From the NCBI RefSeq assembly GCF_000801105.2, contig NC_079514.1, positions 45,574,515-45,638,514 on the forward strand: a DNA stretch of 64,000 bases. Reading direction: 5' to 3'. A model generated the notes under the pieces. It was not told where the DNA came from. It was given only the letters and a program-made list of their open reading frames with translations, and did no database searches. This DNA is from Raphanus sativus. Lineage: Eukaryota > Streptophyta > Magnoliopsida > Brassicales > Brassicaceae. This document shows positions 36,325-47,467 of this stretch, piece after piece. Numbering within the stretch: position 1 is the stretch's first letter; each line of letters starts with the position of its first letter. Made by a program: the position numbers and the translations under genes.

Positions 36325-38351
36325 ATGGAAGGCGTCTCCAACCTCCTCTTCTCCCTCCTCCTTTTGACTGCCTCCTCCATTAGCACCACCGCATTACCCG
36401 ATAAAACCGGGTCGAGTCAAATAAACTCCAACTCCGTCCTCGTAGCTCTTCTCGACTCTCACTACACCGAACTAGCAGAGCTCGTGGAGAAAGCTCTTCT
36501 CCTCCAAACATTAGAAGAAGCCGTTGGTCAACACAACATCACAATCTTCGCTCCTCGCAACGAAGCTTTAGAACGTAACATCGACCCTGAGTTCAAATCT
36601 TTCTTGTTACAACCCAAGAATCTCAAATCATTACAAACACTCTTGATGTTCCACATTCTCCCCAAAAGACTCACTTCTACTCATCTCTCCGCCTCGTCCG
36701 TCGTCAGCCACCGTTCTCTCTCCAACGATCACCTCCAGTTCACCGCCGGTAAAGTCAACTCCGCCGTAATCACCCGACCCGACGATGTAACCCGACCCGA
36801 CGGAGTCATCCACGGGATCGAACGTCTTCTAATCCCTCGCTCCGTTCAAGAAGATTTCAACCGCCGTCGTAACCTCCGTTCCATCTCCGCCGTGTTACCG
36901 GAAGGAGCGCCGGAAGTAGACCCGAGAACCCACCGTCTCAAGAAAAAACCCGCACCAGTCCCCGCCGGAGCACCACCGGTTCTCCCGATTCACGACGCAA
37001 TGTCACCAGGCCCGTCACTAGCTCCGGCTCCGGCGCCAGGACCGGGCGGGCCTCGCCACCATTTCAACGGAGAGGCTCAAGTCAAAGACTTTATCCACAC
37101 TCTGCTCCATTACGGTGGATACAACGAGATGGCGGACATTCTCGTCAACCTCACTTCTTTAGCCACCGAGATGGGTCGGCTCGTGTCGGAAGGCTACGTG
37201 TTGACGGTCTTAGCTCCTAACGACGAAGCTATGGCTAAGTTGACTACAGACCAATTGAGCGAACCGGGAGCTCCAGAGCAAATAATGTATTACCATATCA
37301 TACCGGAGTATCAAACCGAGGAGAGTATGTACAATTCTGTACGCCGGTTTGGGAAAATCCGGTATGATTCTCTCCGGTTTCCTCACAAGGTAGAGGCTCA
37401 GGAGGCAGACGGTTCGGTTAAATTCGGTCATGGTGACGGTTCTGCTTATTTGTTCGATCCTGATATCTATACAGATGGACGTATTTCGGTTCAGGGGATT
37501 GACGGAGTTTTATTCCCGGAGGAAGAAACTCCGGTTGAGAAGAAATCCGTCGGTTCGGTTGTCAAGACAACCGCTAAACCGAGAAGAGGTAATCAATTTT
37601 TAATAAATTTCAAGCTTCTTAATTTTGGTCATTAGCTATCTGATCTTGACGTTGTAGCCCCAAATTATTTAATTTTAAACTATAACATATATATAACACC
37701 ATTAAAAAGTTTTTGTTTTGTTTGTTTGAAACATCATTAGAATAACCTACATTGCTTTAGGAATTTGTGTGTGTGATTTAGCTCTACCTGATGGAAAATA
37801 TAATTGAACCATGATTATAAAAAGATAAGCATATAGTTAAGTCTTTGCAATGAGAGAGAAAAGTGAGACTAGACGTGTGAGAATGGAGACAAAGTCTCGT
37901 TAACAAACTTTGGTATGATAATATAATATATGTTCCAATAGTATTAAATAATTGTGTGGGAATAATTTGGATTATAAACTATATAATCATCCACCGACGA
38001 AGAATCCCATGTTAATAGTTAAAAGAAAACCACAAAGTGCTTCTTTTCTTTTTCAAAAGTGGAGTTGAGTCATTTTGGTTGACATAGACAACTTGCTCTG
38101 GTTCATGACACCTTTTTTGTTCTTAATATACATATACTTGAACATTAAGTTACAATAAATCATTTTAAAAGTTGTTTTCTTTTTTATTGTTGATTTAAAA
38201 CATTGTCATCAGGAAAAACGAACTGTTTGGATAATAATAATTTCCTACAACAAAAAATAATAATTTCTAACTCAATTTGTATTATATTGCAGGGAAATTG
38301 ATGGAGGTAGCATGCAGAATGTTCGGTTCACAATTTCACACATGTCAGTGA
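36325..38351 (+). CDS. FLA15: Fasciclin-like arabinogalactan protein, FLA15 type
   Basis: A cell-surface or wall glycoprotein with two fasciclin (FAS1) domains, thought to act in cell adhesion and wall organisation. Exons are 36325-37588 and 38293-38351, joined by a 704-bp GT-AG intron in phase 1, giving 440 residues. Residues 1-23 form a signal peptide. FAS1 domain 1 spans about 36-173, with the H1-like TIFAPRNEA (73-81) and the H2-side FHILP. A proline-rich arabinogalactan-type linker (PSLAPAPAPGPG) lies near 207-245. FAS1 domain 2 spans about 252-398, with TVLAPNDEA and YYHIIP. The short second exon adds a hydrophilic tail with two cysteines and no GPI-anchor signal, as in the FLA15-18 subgroup. 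The ATG follows the leader and starts the signal peptide. Its place beside CP33 matches the Arabidopsis order, which supports FLA15 over its paralogues. Confidence 0.93.
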
Positions 38352-40103
38352 GATGGCCAAATTTTATCTGGACATGATAAATTTTTATATCTGTAAACAT
38401 GTGAAAAAATTTGTGAACAGAATGAAAAGTAATAATGTAAATGATCAATTTTTGGCTGGTTGCAACATATGTGTTCAATTAAAATTTTAATTGTTTTGAA
38501 AGTTGACAAAAAAAATTGTTTTGAACTGAACTAACTAAACCATACATATATCTTCCGAGCAGCTTTAGTTTCTATATGCCGTTTGCCTAGTAAATCACCT
38601 TTCTAGGACTTTTCTGTTTTTAAAATGGGATAATTTGCGAAATGACTAAATCTGCAAAGAAGATTAGTGTATATTATTGATTAGCAGGTGAAGGAGAGAT
38701 GTACAGATGACTTGGATAAAGTGAATGACTAATATTTACAGCAAACTATTTGTATTCGGGAGAACATAAGTAAACCACATCATATACATAATAACCACAT
38801 ACAATTTATGGGTGTGTTATTCTATTTTTACGAAGTAGTCTAGAACACGAACATGACATCTAACCCCTACATATTAGACACTCTCACATCAGCTAAATAA
38901 TATATCAAAACCCCTAATTATAAAAGCTAAACCGTAATTAGTAAACTATAAACCCAAACATAATGAAATCTAATATTTGTACCTAAGGTGAGCTGGTTAT
39001 ACTTTTCTCATTTGCAGTTATCCGGTAAACATACATATCACACATAATATATGGTCAGAAATGAAAGAAGAAAGAGACACACGTTACACGTTAATTGACC
39101 ACGTACATATACAATGAGTGTTCTATTTCATATTGTCGAGATAGTATAAGATGACTAAATCCACACCAACAATCTTTAAATATTAAACACTAATACAACC
39201 CGAATTTTCTACACCATATCACTAAAGTAGTATAGAATTCCAAATCCACTCACAACTCGTAAATATTAAACTTTACTCCAAACCTCCATTCCTAAATACT
39301 TAACCTTAAACCTTAAACCTCACGCTTCCCTCAAGATAATAAACCCTAAACGTTAATTACTGAACTCAAAATTCAAATATAAAACCTCACAGATGATAAA
39401 CCCTAAACCCAAATATAAATTCTAAACATTAATTATTAAATTCTAAACCCACAATCTTATTTGCAAAAATATGACAATACAAAACACACCACTGATTAGT
39501 AAAGCTAAACCCTAATCAAGGAAGTATAAACCAAATATAATGTATATAATATGGTTACTATACCCAAACCTCTACTTCGTAAATCTAAACCCTAGTCAGG
39601 AATCTATAAACCCAAATACAATCTATAAATTGTTTTTAAATATTAGACACTTGAAGGCACATTCATTTGGTTATATATATTATACTATTTCTTTCCCCGA
39701 ATATAATATGGACGGCAATATCCTTTTTTAATTCTTCTTTTTTTGAAACATGCCGATACATCTTCACTTTGTTCATTGTTGTTATTCTTCACTCGCTATT
39801 TTCACTACCATATAGAGATCATCTTCATCTTCTCTCATTTTTCCGACGCAGCGACGCTTTTACCGGTCCGCCTTTCGTTACTCTTCACCATTAGATCACT
39901 AAAAAAAAAAGAAACGAAAACAGAGTATGAAAACAAAAGCATAATGTGAGAATCAATGATTTAAGAGAATGAGTAAAATAAAAGAGTTGTTGTGTCTGCT
40001 CACCATGTACTTTTTTATCATTGTCCTTCTCGTGAGAAGAAATTCAGTTCAAGAAGATGTGTAAATAATGAAATACTACGTTCATTTTCATCTTCCTTAA
40101 AAT
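38352..40103. other. Intergenic DNA downstream of FLA15
   Basis: 1.75 kb, AT-rich. From about 38880 to 39640 it has scattered telomere-like CTAAACCCTAA units but no clean inverted structure. The open frames at 39540-40174 are simple-sequence artefacts. The last eight bases, CTTAAAAT, are the target duplication of the following hAT-type element. Confidence 0.5.
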
Positions 40104-40803
40104 CTATGTTACATAGAAACGGAAGCGGGTACGCGGAAGCGGAATCGTGTGGAAGCGTAGAATCAAGAATTTAAAAAAAAATAGGAAGCGGAAACGTGTC
40201 GGAAGCGTATATATATATATATATATCAAAATAAAAAATGTGACTAACAATTATATGAAAATATATAGATTACAAAAAATATATATATATCAAAATATAT
40301 AGCTTACAAATGTGACTAACAATTATATGATTCAAAATAAAATAGAAAATTTGTTCATTTATAATAATTTTAAATGATTTTATATTAAACCGTGAAACTA
40401 TACATAAACTAAGTTTATAAGATATTATTAAACTAATTATTTTTAATATTTCGTAAATAATTAACATACTATATTTGAATATAGACAATATATCTCTAAT
40501 AAACCCTCAATGCATAAAGACAATATATAGTATTAGTTTTAATGTTTGTGTATATATATTCTCTACTTCACTGTTATATAAAAACAATGTTTCTTATATC
40601 TATATTTATTTATGATATTGTATTTTTTTTTTAAAACGGGAGCGTGATTTCAAAATGGAATCGTAAGCTTCCAACGTGTTTTTAAAGAAGTATTTTTGGA
40701 AACGCATTGGAAGCGAGATTCCGAGAGCTTCCACAAACTTTCCATTCTGATTCCGGTTCCGAAGCGGGAAGCGGACGTCCGGCAAAGCTTCCATGCAACC
40801 TAG
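40104..40803. mobile_element. hAT-type MITE, 700 bp
   Basis: The ends are CTATGTTACATAGAAAC at 40104 and, on the other strand from 40803, CTAGGTTGCATGGAAGC. Flanks are CTTAAAAT (40096-40103) and CTTAAAAC (40804-40811), an 8-bp duplication with one mismatch. GGAAGCGG-type units recur in both subterminal regions. No transposase. Confidence 0.72.
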
Positions 40804-40811
40804 CTTAAAAC

Positions 40812-41846
40812 TATCTAATTATCTTGAGAGATGAAGATGAATACAACGTGACCACATATTTTACTTGTTACATTAATTATTTATTTTGTTGTTTTTGATA
40901 GTAGATTTCACCGGTTGAATGTGGAGGCAACATAACAATATTATATATAAGAGACAAATTATATACGTGATGTAGAATTTTTGGTTAGTCACTGAATTAT
41001 AATTTGTTTGAATGTTATACAACTCAATTTCCCTTGGGTTTGGGACACTAGAAATCTCTCTTGGGAAGCTGCTTTACTAGGCCAAGGCATATAATGGGTG
41101 TGAAACCAGTGACAAGAGCATATGTGACATGTAACAATCGTCATTTAAATTCAGGCATATGGAAACTTTGATATGCATTTGAGAGAACTAACCGATGTTT
41201 AAGAAATTGATAGCCGGTAGTTAGGTGCATGTGCCTAATCTGATATAGATAGTGTTTCTCAAAAATCGATTAAAAATTGTTTCATTTATAATTGATTTGC
41301 CGTGTATACCCATTTTCAGAACAAAGAAACTAACGCATTGTTCTGCATAAATTTGAGACAACTTTTAAATTCATACATCTTTAGAGTGATTATAGTCTCT
41401 TGCAAATTTAGGCACATGGAATTTTTTTCAGATTGAGTGACCAAATCAATTCTTTTCATTAGCTATGCATTTCATATGTACATATATAAAAGAAATGACC
41501 AAAGGACAGACATCCTCGTCAGAAAGGATCATCATGAAAGGGATTAGTGTTTCATCTTCTTTAGAAGGAATCATCCTGCTTGGTTATCAGCAAAACATCA
41601 GTTGATGGTTAAGAAAAGAAAGAAATATTTTAAGCATTGATTCTATTACTGCAGAAACAACAATGGGAAAACAAGATAGAAATGGAATCATGAACATCGT
41701 CAGTCTTGGTAAATGCCAAATCTGAGACACTAACAGGAACTCTAGTACACTAAGTTTCAACAATGGTACTCACAGTAATAACAACATACGGAACACACAC
41801 ACATATTAGGAAAGCCAAGAGTGCATACCTTGGTGGTCTCTCTGAT
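40812..41846. other. Intergenic DNA, no gene seen
   Basis: About 1 kb. The stretch near 41500-41650 has a more coding-like composition (CATCATGAAAGGGATTAGTG), but every frame is closed within a few dozen codons. Nothing is recognised. Confidence 0.45.
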
Positions 41847-42111
41847 CAGGGCCGGCTGAAGTGGGGGACAAGCATTACGATCATCTAGGACCAAATCTTT
41901 TATCTCCCTATTTTTTTATAGTTAAAAGTTTGATTTTTAATATATGTATTTTTTATACAAAAATATAAAAATATTTTAAATTATTTTATAAAGTTTCATC
42001 TAAAATATTTTTTAATAAAAACAATCATTAAATTTTTTTAAAAAATATTGTTTAAGGGATTAAATTTTTCTTTGGTCCAAAATCCCCCATAAAATTACTA
42101 AGCTGGTCATG
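41847..42111. mobile_element. hAT-type MITE in the CP33 upstream region
   Basis: 265 bp with short inverted ends (CAGGGCCGGCTGAAG at 41847; CATGACCAGCTTAG from 42111 on the other strand) and a perfect 8-bp target duplication TCTCTGAT (41839-41846 and 42112-42119). It ends 194 bp before the CP33 start codon. Confidence 0.85.
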
Positions 42112-42119
42112 TCTCTGAT

Positions 42120-42305
42120 GGTACAGTATTTGGCTGATCATGCTCCAGTGTTTTAAACCGATTGTCAAACCAATCAATAACTGAGTTTTCAAACCACCAA
42201 ATTAAACCGAAGTCATAATCGATTTGAACCGAAAAATTGAATTTTTTTTTTAACTTATCCACACTCCTTCCTTCCTTCTCTTCCCTCACTCCCCCCCTAA
42301 AGAAA
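42120..42305 (+). promoter_or_regulatory. CP33 proximal promoter and leader
   Basis: 186 bp between the hAT target duplication and the CP33 ATG. The last 60 bp are C/T-rich (CTTCCTTCCTTCTCTTCCC), as in plant leaders. An in-frame upstream ATG at 42237 would add 23 residues not seen in CP33, so the start at 42306 is preferred. Confidence 0.5.
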
Positions 42306-43468
42306 ATGTCGTCTTTAGCCTATTGTCCCTCCGCCGTCGCTGTATCTCCCGCTTCCTCCGCCGCTACCGTTAACCCCTTATTCTCCTCCCTCAGACTCTT
42401 CAATCCCTTTCCACCAAAATCCTTCAAACTCGTCGCCAGTTTCCTCAATCCCATCTCACTCCATCCCAATATCCGTCGCCACCGTTTCTCCTGCGCCGCC
42501 GATACCGAAGACGAACTCCCCGTCGCATCAGAAGACGAAGAAGAAGAAGAAGAAGAAGATGTGAAACAGACGACGCAAGCCAGTGGTGAGGAAGGGAGGC
42601 TGTACGTTGGAAACTTACCATACACAATCACTTCTTCTGAGCTCTCCCAACTTTTCCGACAAGCTGGAACTGTCGTAGATGTTCAGGTTCGTGCTCTTAC
42701 CATCTTCTTCATGTCTTGAAGACTTGAAGTTCTGTCTGATTGTTTTAAAAATTTGATATTTGTTGCAGATTGTGTATGACAAAGTCACTGACAGAAGCAG
42801 AGGGTTTGGATTCGTAACGATGGGAAGCATCGAAGAAGCTAAAGAAGCTATTCAGATGTTCAACACCTCTGTAAGCTCTCATCCTCATCTTGTGTTATCT
42901 GTTTTGATCCAAATATGATTATGATTGGTTCTTTAGCAAATTGGCGGTAGAACTGTGAAAGTGAACTTCCCGGAGGTGCCAAGAGGCGGAGAGAGAGAAG
43001 TAATGAGAGCAGCCAAGATCCGTGATGGTAACCGGAGCTATGTTGACAGTCCTCACAAGCTCTATGCTGGGAACCTTGGTTGGGATCTGACCTCACAAGG
43101 TCTGAAAGATGCATTTGCTGACCAACCTGGTGTGCTTGGTGCTAAAGTTGTGTATGAAAGAGACAGCGGGAGGTCTCGGGGGTTTGGTTTCGTCTCTTTT
43201 GAATCTGCACAAGACCTTCAGTCTGCCCTGAGGGCCATGAATGGCGTGGTAAAGGCTTTGCTCTTTCCTGTTTGGTTTGGTTTGGTGATTTGGGGTTTGA
43301 GACTCACTAGTTTTTGGTATTGGTTCTTAGGAAGTTGAAGGCAGAGAACTGAGGCTCAATTTGGCTTCAGAGAGAGCCACCGTGTCTCGTCCTTTTGTAA
43401 CACAAGTAGAGACTGAAGAGGGCAACAGTCTTGAGAGCAGTGAGGTGCTTTCAACCATCAGTACATGA
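42306..43468 (+). CDS. CP33: Chloroplast RNA-binding protein CP33 (two RRMs)
   Basis: A nuclear-encoded chloroplast ribonucleoprotein that binds and stabilises plastid mRNAs. Exons are 42306-42686, 42769-42870, 42937-43248 and 43331-43468; all introns are short GT-AG, and the protein has 310 residues. The first 60 or so residues are Ser/Ala/Pro-rich with few acids, a transit peptide. A Glu/Asp-rich acidic segment (about 68-87) follows, a hallmark of the cpRNP family. RRM1 has RNP2 LYVGNL (99-104) and RNP1 RGFGFVTM (138-145). RRM2 has LYAGNL (203-208) and RGFGFVSF (242-249). The tail is short and acidic. The start MSSLAY matches the family, and the position next to FLA15 and a TatD gene matches Arabidopsis At3g52380. 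Converges on the TatD gene with 190 bp between stop codons. Confidence 0.95.
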
Positions 43469-43658
43469 AGCAGCAAAAGCACAATATCTTGTTTGTATTC
43501 TACTGACTAGTGAGGCTAAAGAAGAAGATAATATATGAGATAAAAGAAAATGAGATTGACTGTCATCTTTATTCAAAAATGTTTTCTTCCATTAAATGCT
43601 TTAATGTATAATCTTTCTGTCTCATTAGAAAGGTAAAATATTTTTGTAGTGACTTCTG
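43469..43658. other. Convergent 3' intergenic region of CP33 and the TatD gene
   Basis: 190 bp separate the two stop codons. The 3' untranslated regions probably overlap. No other feature seen. Confidence 0.6.
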
Positions 43659-45538
43659 CTAGTTGGTATTGTGGTGACCGGAAAGCAGAGCATCTGCAGC
43701 AGAATCCAAGTCCTGGGGGAAGAAAACTCTGCAGAAATATCAGCAAATCCGTCAGGAAAAAGAAAGCTTCACTACAACAATGACTCAATCTGTTAATGTT
43801 GAGAGAACATGCCTGCAAGTGTTGTGGTACAAGGTTGAGCTAAGTTGATTAATATCGCCAATTCCTTTATGGCCAGCCACAACCTCAAGAACTTGCCTGG
43901 ACAATAAAAATGATTGCTAAGCAGAGTTTTTTCTAGAATTTATGACAAGATGAAACTACACTCACCGAACCAAGCAAGGCTCGTTACGGCCTTTGACAAT
44001 GCACTCTTGATCATACTTTTCCTTTTTCTTAGAAGGCCAGGTCGACTTTACAAACTTCATCCCGGCGTGTGTGTTCTTGATCTCACAGTACGGAGAGTCG
44101 GTTTCGATCATCATCCTCTCTACCGGTATCTCTTTCATTACATCAAGATTCTCAGCTGTTTTCAACGAGCAGCCATTCACACCTAACAAACAGAATCACA
44201 TGGGCAAAATACAAATACGCCAAGGAGACCAGTCTTTATAAGTAAATACACAATCTAGTGGAAGTCTTTACCAATGTACATATTATCGAAAGAAAGAAGC
44301 TTATCACGGTCCAATGCACTTCCAGTAAACGAATGAGCAACCCCTCCAGGGAACCTGAGAGTGGATTATAAAGTCAGAATTAAGACAGGACATGAGAAAA
44401 CATTAGAGTACAAGTTTTGTTTCACCTGTTCTTGTTTCTTTCAACGATTTCACAGAAATCTGCAGCAGCTGCTCGCATATGTAAAAACATAGGCAACTTT
44501 GTTGCATATGCTAGTTCGAACTGCTTCTCAAAATACCTTTCTCACAGAAGACAACAAAGAAGATATTATTATAAAAGAAAGAAGCAAACATATGAAAGAT
44601 TCAATATTCTTATGACATTACTTACTTCTTCTGGATATCAGCAGGGCAGAACTGAAGCCTATCATAATCCAATCCACATTCACCAATTGCTACCACCTAA
44701 TACTAATCAGAAAGTGAGACCAAACACGAAACCGACATGAAACCTAAAACAAATTCCAAATCAGATGAAACAGCACCTTCCCTTTCTGCATTCCTTCATT
44801 GGCTAATGAAAACAGATCCTGGTAGTGCTTCTCCGGGTCACCACTCTCTTCAAATTCCTAATGATTAAAGAACAAGATTAAAAGCCAAGCTATTAAACTG
44901 AGAAACTCAAAAAGAAAGAGACACTAACATTGCATCTAGTTGGATGAACCCCAACGGTACAGAACAGCCTTGCTGCAAGTGTAAATCCATCACAGTAAGA
45001 AAGAAAAGAAAAAACATCTAAAAGACGGAACATCAGTAAAGTCAAATAAAACAAACCATCAGTTTCTGCAATTGCAAGAGCTTCTCTTGATTCTTCCAGT
45101 GACCCACCAGTTACCTGTTCAATAAAATTGGAATTTTAGTAATTCAAAATTGATTTTAAAAAGAATCGATAAGAGTGACTCTCAACTATGATTCTATCGA
45201 CTCCGGCAGACCAAGCTCGGTTCAAGACGGTTGCAATGTCCGGGAGATGACAGTTCTTTCCATGGTAAACTCCCTTGAACATCCCATCTGTTTTTAAAAT
45301 TCGACCAATTCTCAATGTGATCAGAAGATAACTTGATTGTAAAAGAAAGTCACGAAGTGTCTGCGCAACTGACCTGTGAAGTTAACTGCTATGTCTGATC
45401 TTACGCAGAAGAAAAGCCACAATACACAACAGATAAAAGGCATTAATCACAAACGGGATCGTTGTATATTAGAAGAAGAATAGTAATTGACGAAACAGAT
45501 ATGGAATTTGACTTGCCTATCATCCTCAACGACGCCAT
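43659..45538 (-). CDS. TatD-family metal-dependent deoxyribonuclease
   Basis: A TIM-barrel metallo-hydrolase of the TatD DNase family, expected to cleave DNA. The Arabidopsis counterpart by position is At3g52390. The minus-strand exons are 45538-45517, 45394-45374, 45287-45187, 45114-45057, 44972-44929, 44857-44777, 44696-44626, 44536-44426, 44354-44272, 44182-43966, 43896-43813 and 43728-43659, together 963 nt for 320 residues with every phase consistent. Motifs are DIAVNFTD at the start (replacing the bacterial HxH), GECGLDY (114-120, metal ligand E115), LHMR (H152), VAHSFTG (H177) and ETDSPYC (D226). Introns 1 and 11 have GC donors; the nearby GT alternatives break the frame. The ATG at 45538 is chosen because exon 1 then reads MASLRMI directly into the conserved motif. 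Transposon sequence starts only about 130 bp upstream. Confidence 0.93.
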
Positions 45539-45670
45539 TGTTGAGAGAAGAAACAGAGAGAATGGCACAACACAACAAACCTTTGTTTCTTCTTTTCCAC
45601 ATGGGTTTTGTATTAATAACGGGCTTTTCAAACGGCCCATTAGTATATGTTTATTTTAGTATCTTTTAGA
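45539..45670 (-). promoter_or_regulatory. Short promoter of the TatD gene with a site II motif
   Basis: Only 132 bp lie between the start codon and the upstream MITE. On the gene strand it contains TGGGCC (plus-strand GGCCCA at 45634-45639), a site II/TCP-type element common in housekeeping promoters of this family. Function is inferred. Confidence 0.4.
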
Positions 45671-46760
45671 ATATCTCCAAAAAATACTAATAATCTATTA
45701 TGAAACTTTTAAAACTCTATATTTAAAGTTCAAAGATGTTCTTATTCAAAAGTATAATTTTGACCTTAACTTCAAAATTATTTTTATTTTATAATATGGT
45801 CCTTATGTTATCATAATTAATTTAAATTCATAAAAATTGTAAAATAACTAAGAACATATATAAAAATATCGCAACATTATTAATTACTATAATGTTATAT
45901 TAAAATAGATATTTTACATAGAAATAAAATTATTAATGTTAAAATTCAAGAAAATTACTAGATATTTTACATAGAAATAAAATAATTAATGTTAAAATAC
46001 AAGAAAATACCATTTTATTCCATAAAATTATTTTCATAATGCATATATGATCAACTAGTGTATTTCGAAGTAAAACGACTCTTTTTATTTTTAATTTGTA
46101 ATCTACAAAATAATTTATTTTGAAATGAGGTGACCTTAAAATTTGTAAGTTGTAAATACATTAGATCAAAACAATACAGTAAAAGAAAAAAATAAATATT
46201 GCTAAAACACTTAATTTCTATCGATGATATTAATATTCGTGAGTACATTGGATCTAAATAAGAAAGTACAGTACAAAAAGACAGACAACAACAATCATTT
46301 TCAGTTACACAAAATTTGTTTAGATAATATTCCTGAGATTTTGGAGGTCTCAGATCAAATTTACCTAATATTAGTGTTGTTGTAATATTTAAATTTGTGT
46401 AATAGTTATATGACTCCATGTAATTTTATAAAAGCTTTTTTGTTGTTAAGTTTATTTTTTATTGTTGTTTTCTAAATCTAGTTTTAAAGTATTTTAAATC
46501 TTCTTTTACAGTTTTATTTAACTTTATGTGTAAAATTTAAATTTATAAAAATTGAAATTTTTGTGAGATATAATATTTTATGAATTAATACGATAAAAGA
46601 TAAAATATTTGAGAATTATAAATGTGATGTATAATTGTAGAGACCAAAATGTAAACACAAATATGAAACTTCAAATTTGAAGTTTTGATTAGTGAAATTT
46701 CAAATACAAAGTTTCATTTCTCAAAACTTCAAATTTTTTTGAAGTTCTTTCTTCGAGCAA
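45671..46760. mobile_element. PIF/Harbinger-like element related to the 22.8-kb MITE, reverse orientation
   Basis: Begins GAATATCTCCAAAAAATAC, comparable with GAGCATCTCTAAAAAGAC at the other copy. Near its right side it carries the same ACTTCAAATTTGAAGT palindromes followed, on the other strand, by TTTGGTC and ACAATTA phrases found in the 22.8-kb element. The right terminus is damaged, and I could not identify a TAA duplication. It includes a local duplication of about 55 bp at 45907-46008. Confidence 0.5.
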
Positions 46761-47467
46761 AAGATTTTATTGAAATTATAGAGTGTCTTCCACCACGACC
46801 GTTTCAAATTATTTATGGACCATGTTTAAAAAATATTAATGGTATATTTAACGATGTAGTTGATTAGTTTTTTTAAATTATAGCTTTATTTAATATATAT
46901 TTGACGTCTTTTTGAAATTATCAACTCTAAATTTAATATTATGTCTAAAAGTTTTTAAATCTTATATTATTTTATATATTTATTTTCAAATTTTTTAAAT
47001 TTCTTTTTTATTTTTTAACTCGAATCCTGTTTAACCGCTCTACTTGCACTTACACGCGCTATTAGACGGTCTGTCTTCCAGAGATGTTCATAGCGTTATT
47101 ATACTTATATTGACCCTTTCTTGATATTTTCTTTGTTCAAAAACTTATTTGATTTAAGTATTTAACACTTAACGTGGCAACTAAAATTTGACTTATTTAC
47201 GGATTCTAGCAACCATTGCACCAAGATATGATTTTCTTTTGCAGACACAAATATCTTCTTCTTTTTTTCCTTTTTGCAAACACGCATATGAAAATGCAAT
47301 TAGCGGAAAATTTATATTATTGCGTTACTTATATAGCAGACAAATAATATGTGCTGTGAAATATGTATATACAGAATGATCCAATCAAAAACATAATAAA
47401 ATAGTAATCAAACTCGAAAGCAGAGGCCAGTGCATATACTGAAAGAAAACTAAAAAGAGAAAAATAG
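46761..47467. other. Intergenic DNA between TatD-side MITE and SYP122
   Basis: AT-rich DNA without a gene. The last 100 bases probably include the SYP122 3' untranslated region. Confidence 0.5.

Noticed and set aside
42237..42305. Upstream in-frame ATG as the CP33 start
   Set aside because: It would place a hydrophobic 23-residue extension before the typical MSSLAY transit-peptide start, inside the C/T-rich leader.
42320..42631. 103-codon minus-strand frame with poly-Ser in the CP33 first exon
   Set aside because: It is the shadow of the CP33 transit peptide and acidic run, which has clear family motifs on the plus strand.
45511..45516. GT donor at the end of TatD exon 1 instead of GC
   Set aside because: Using that GT shifts the frame and reaches a stop within the next exon. 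The GC donor keeps the conserved DIAVNFTD motif.
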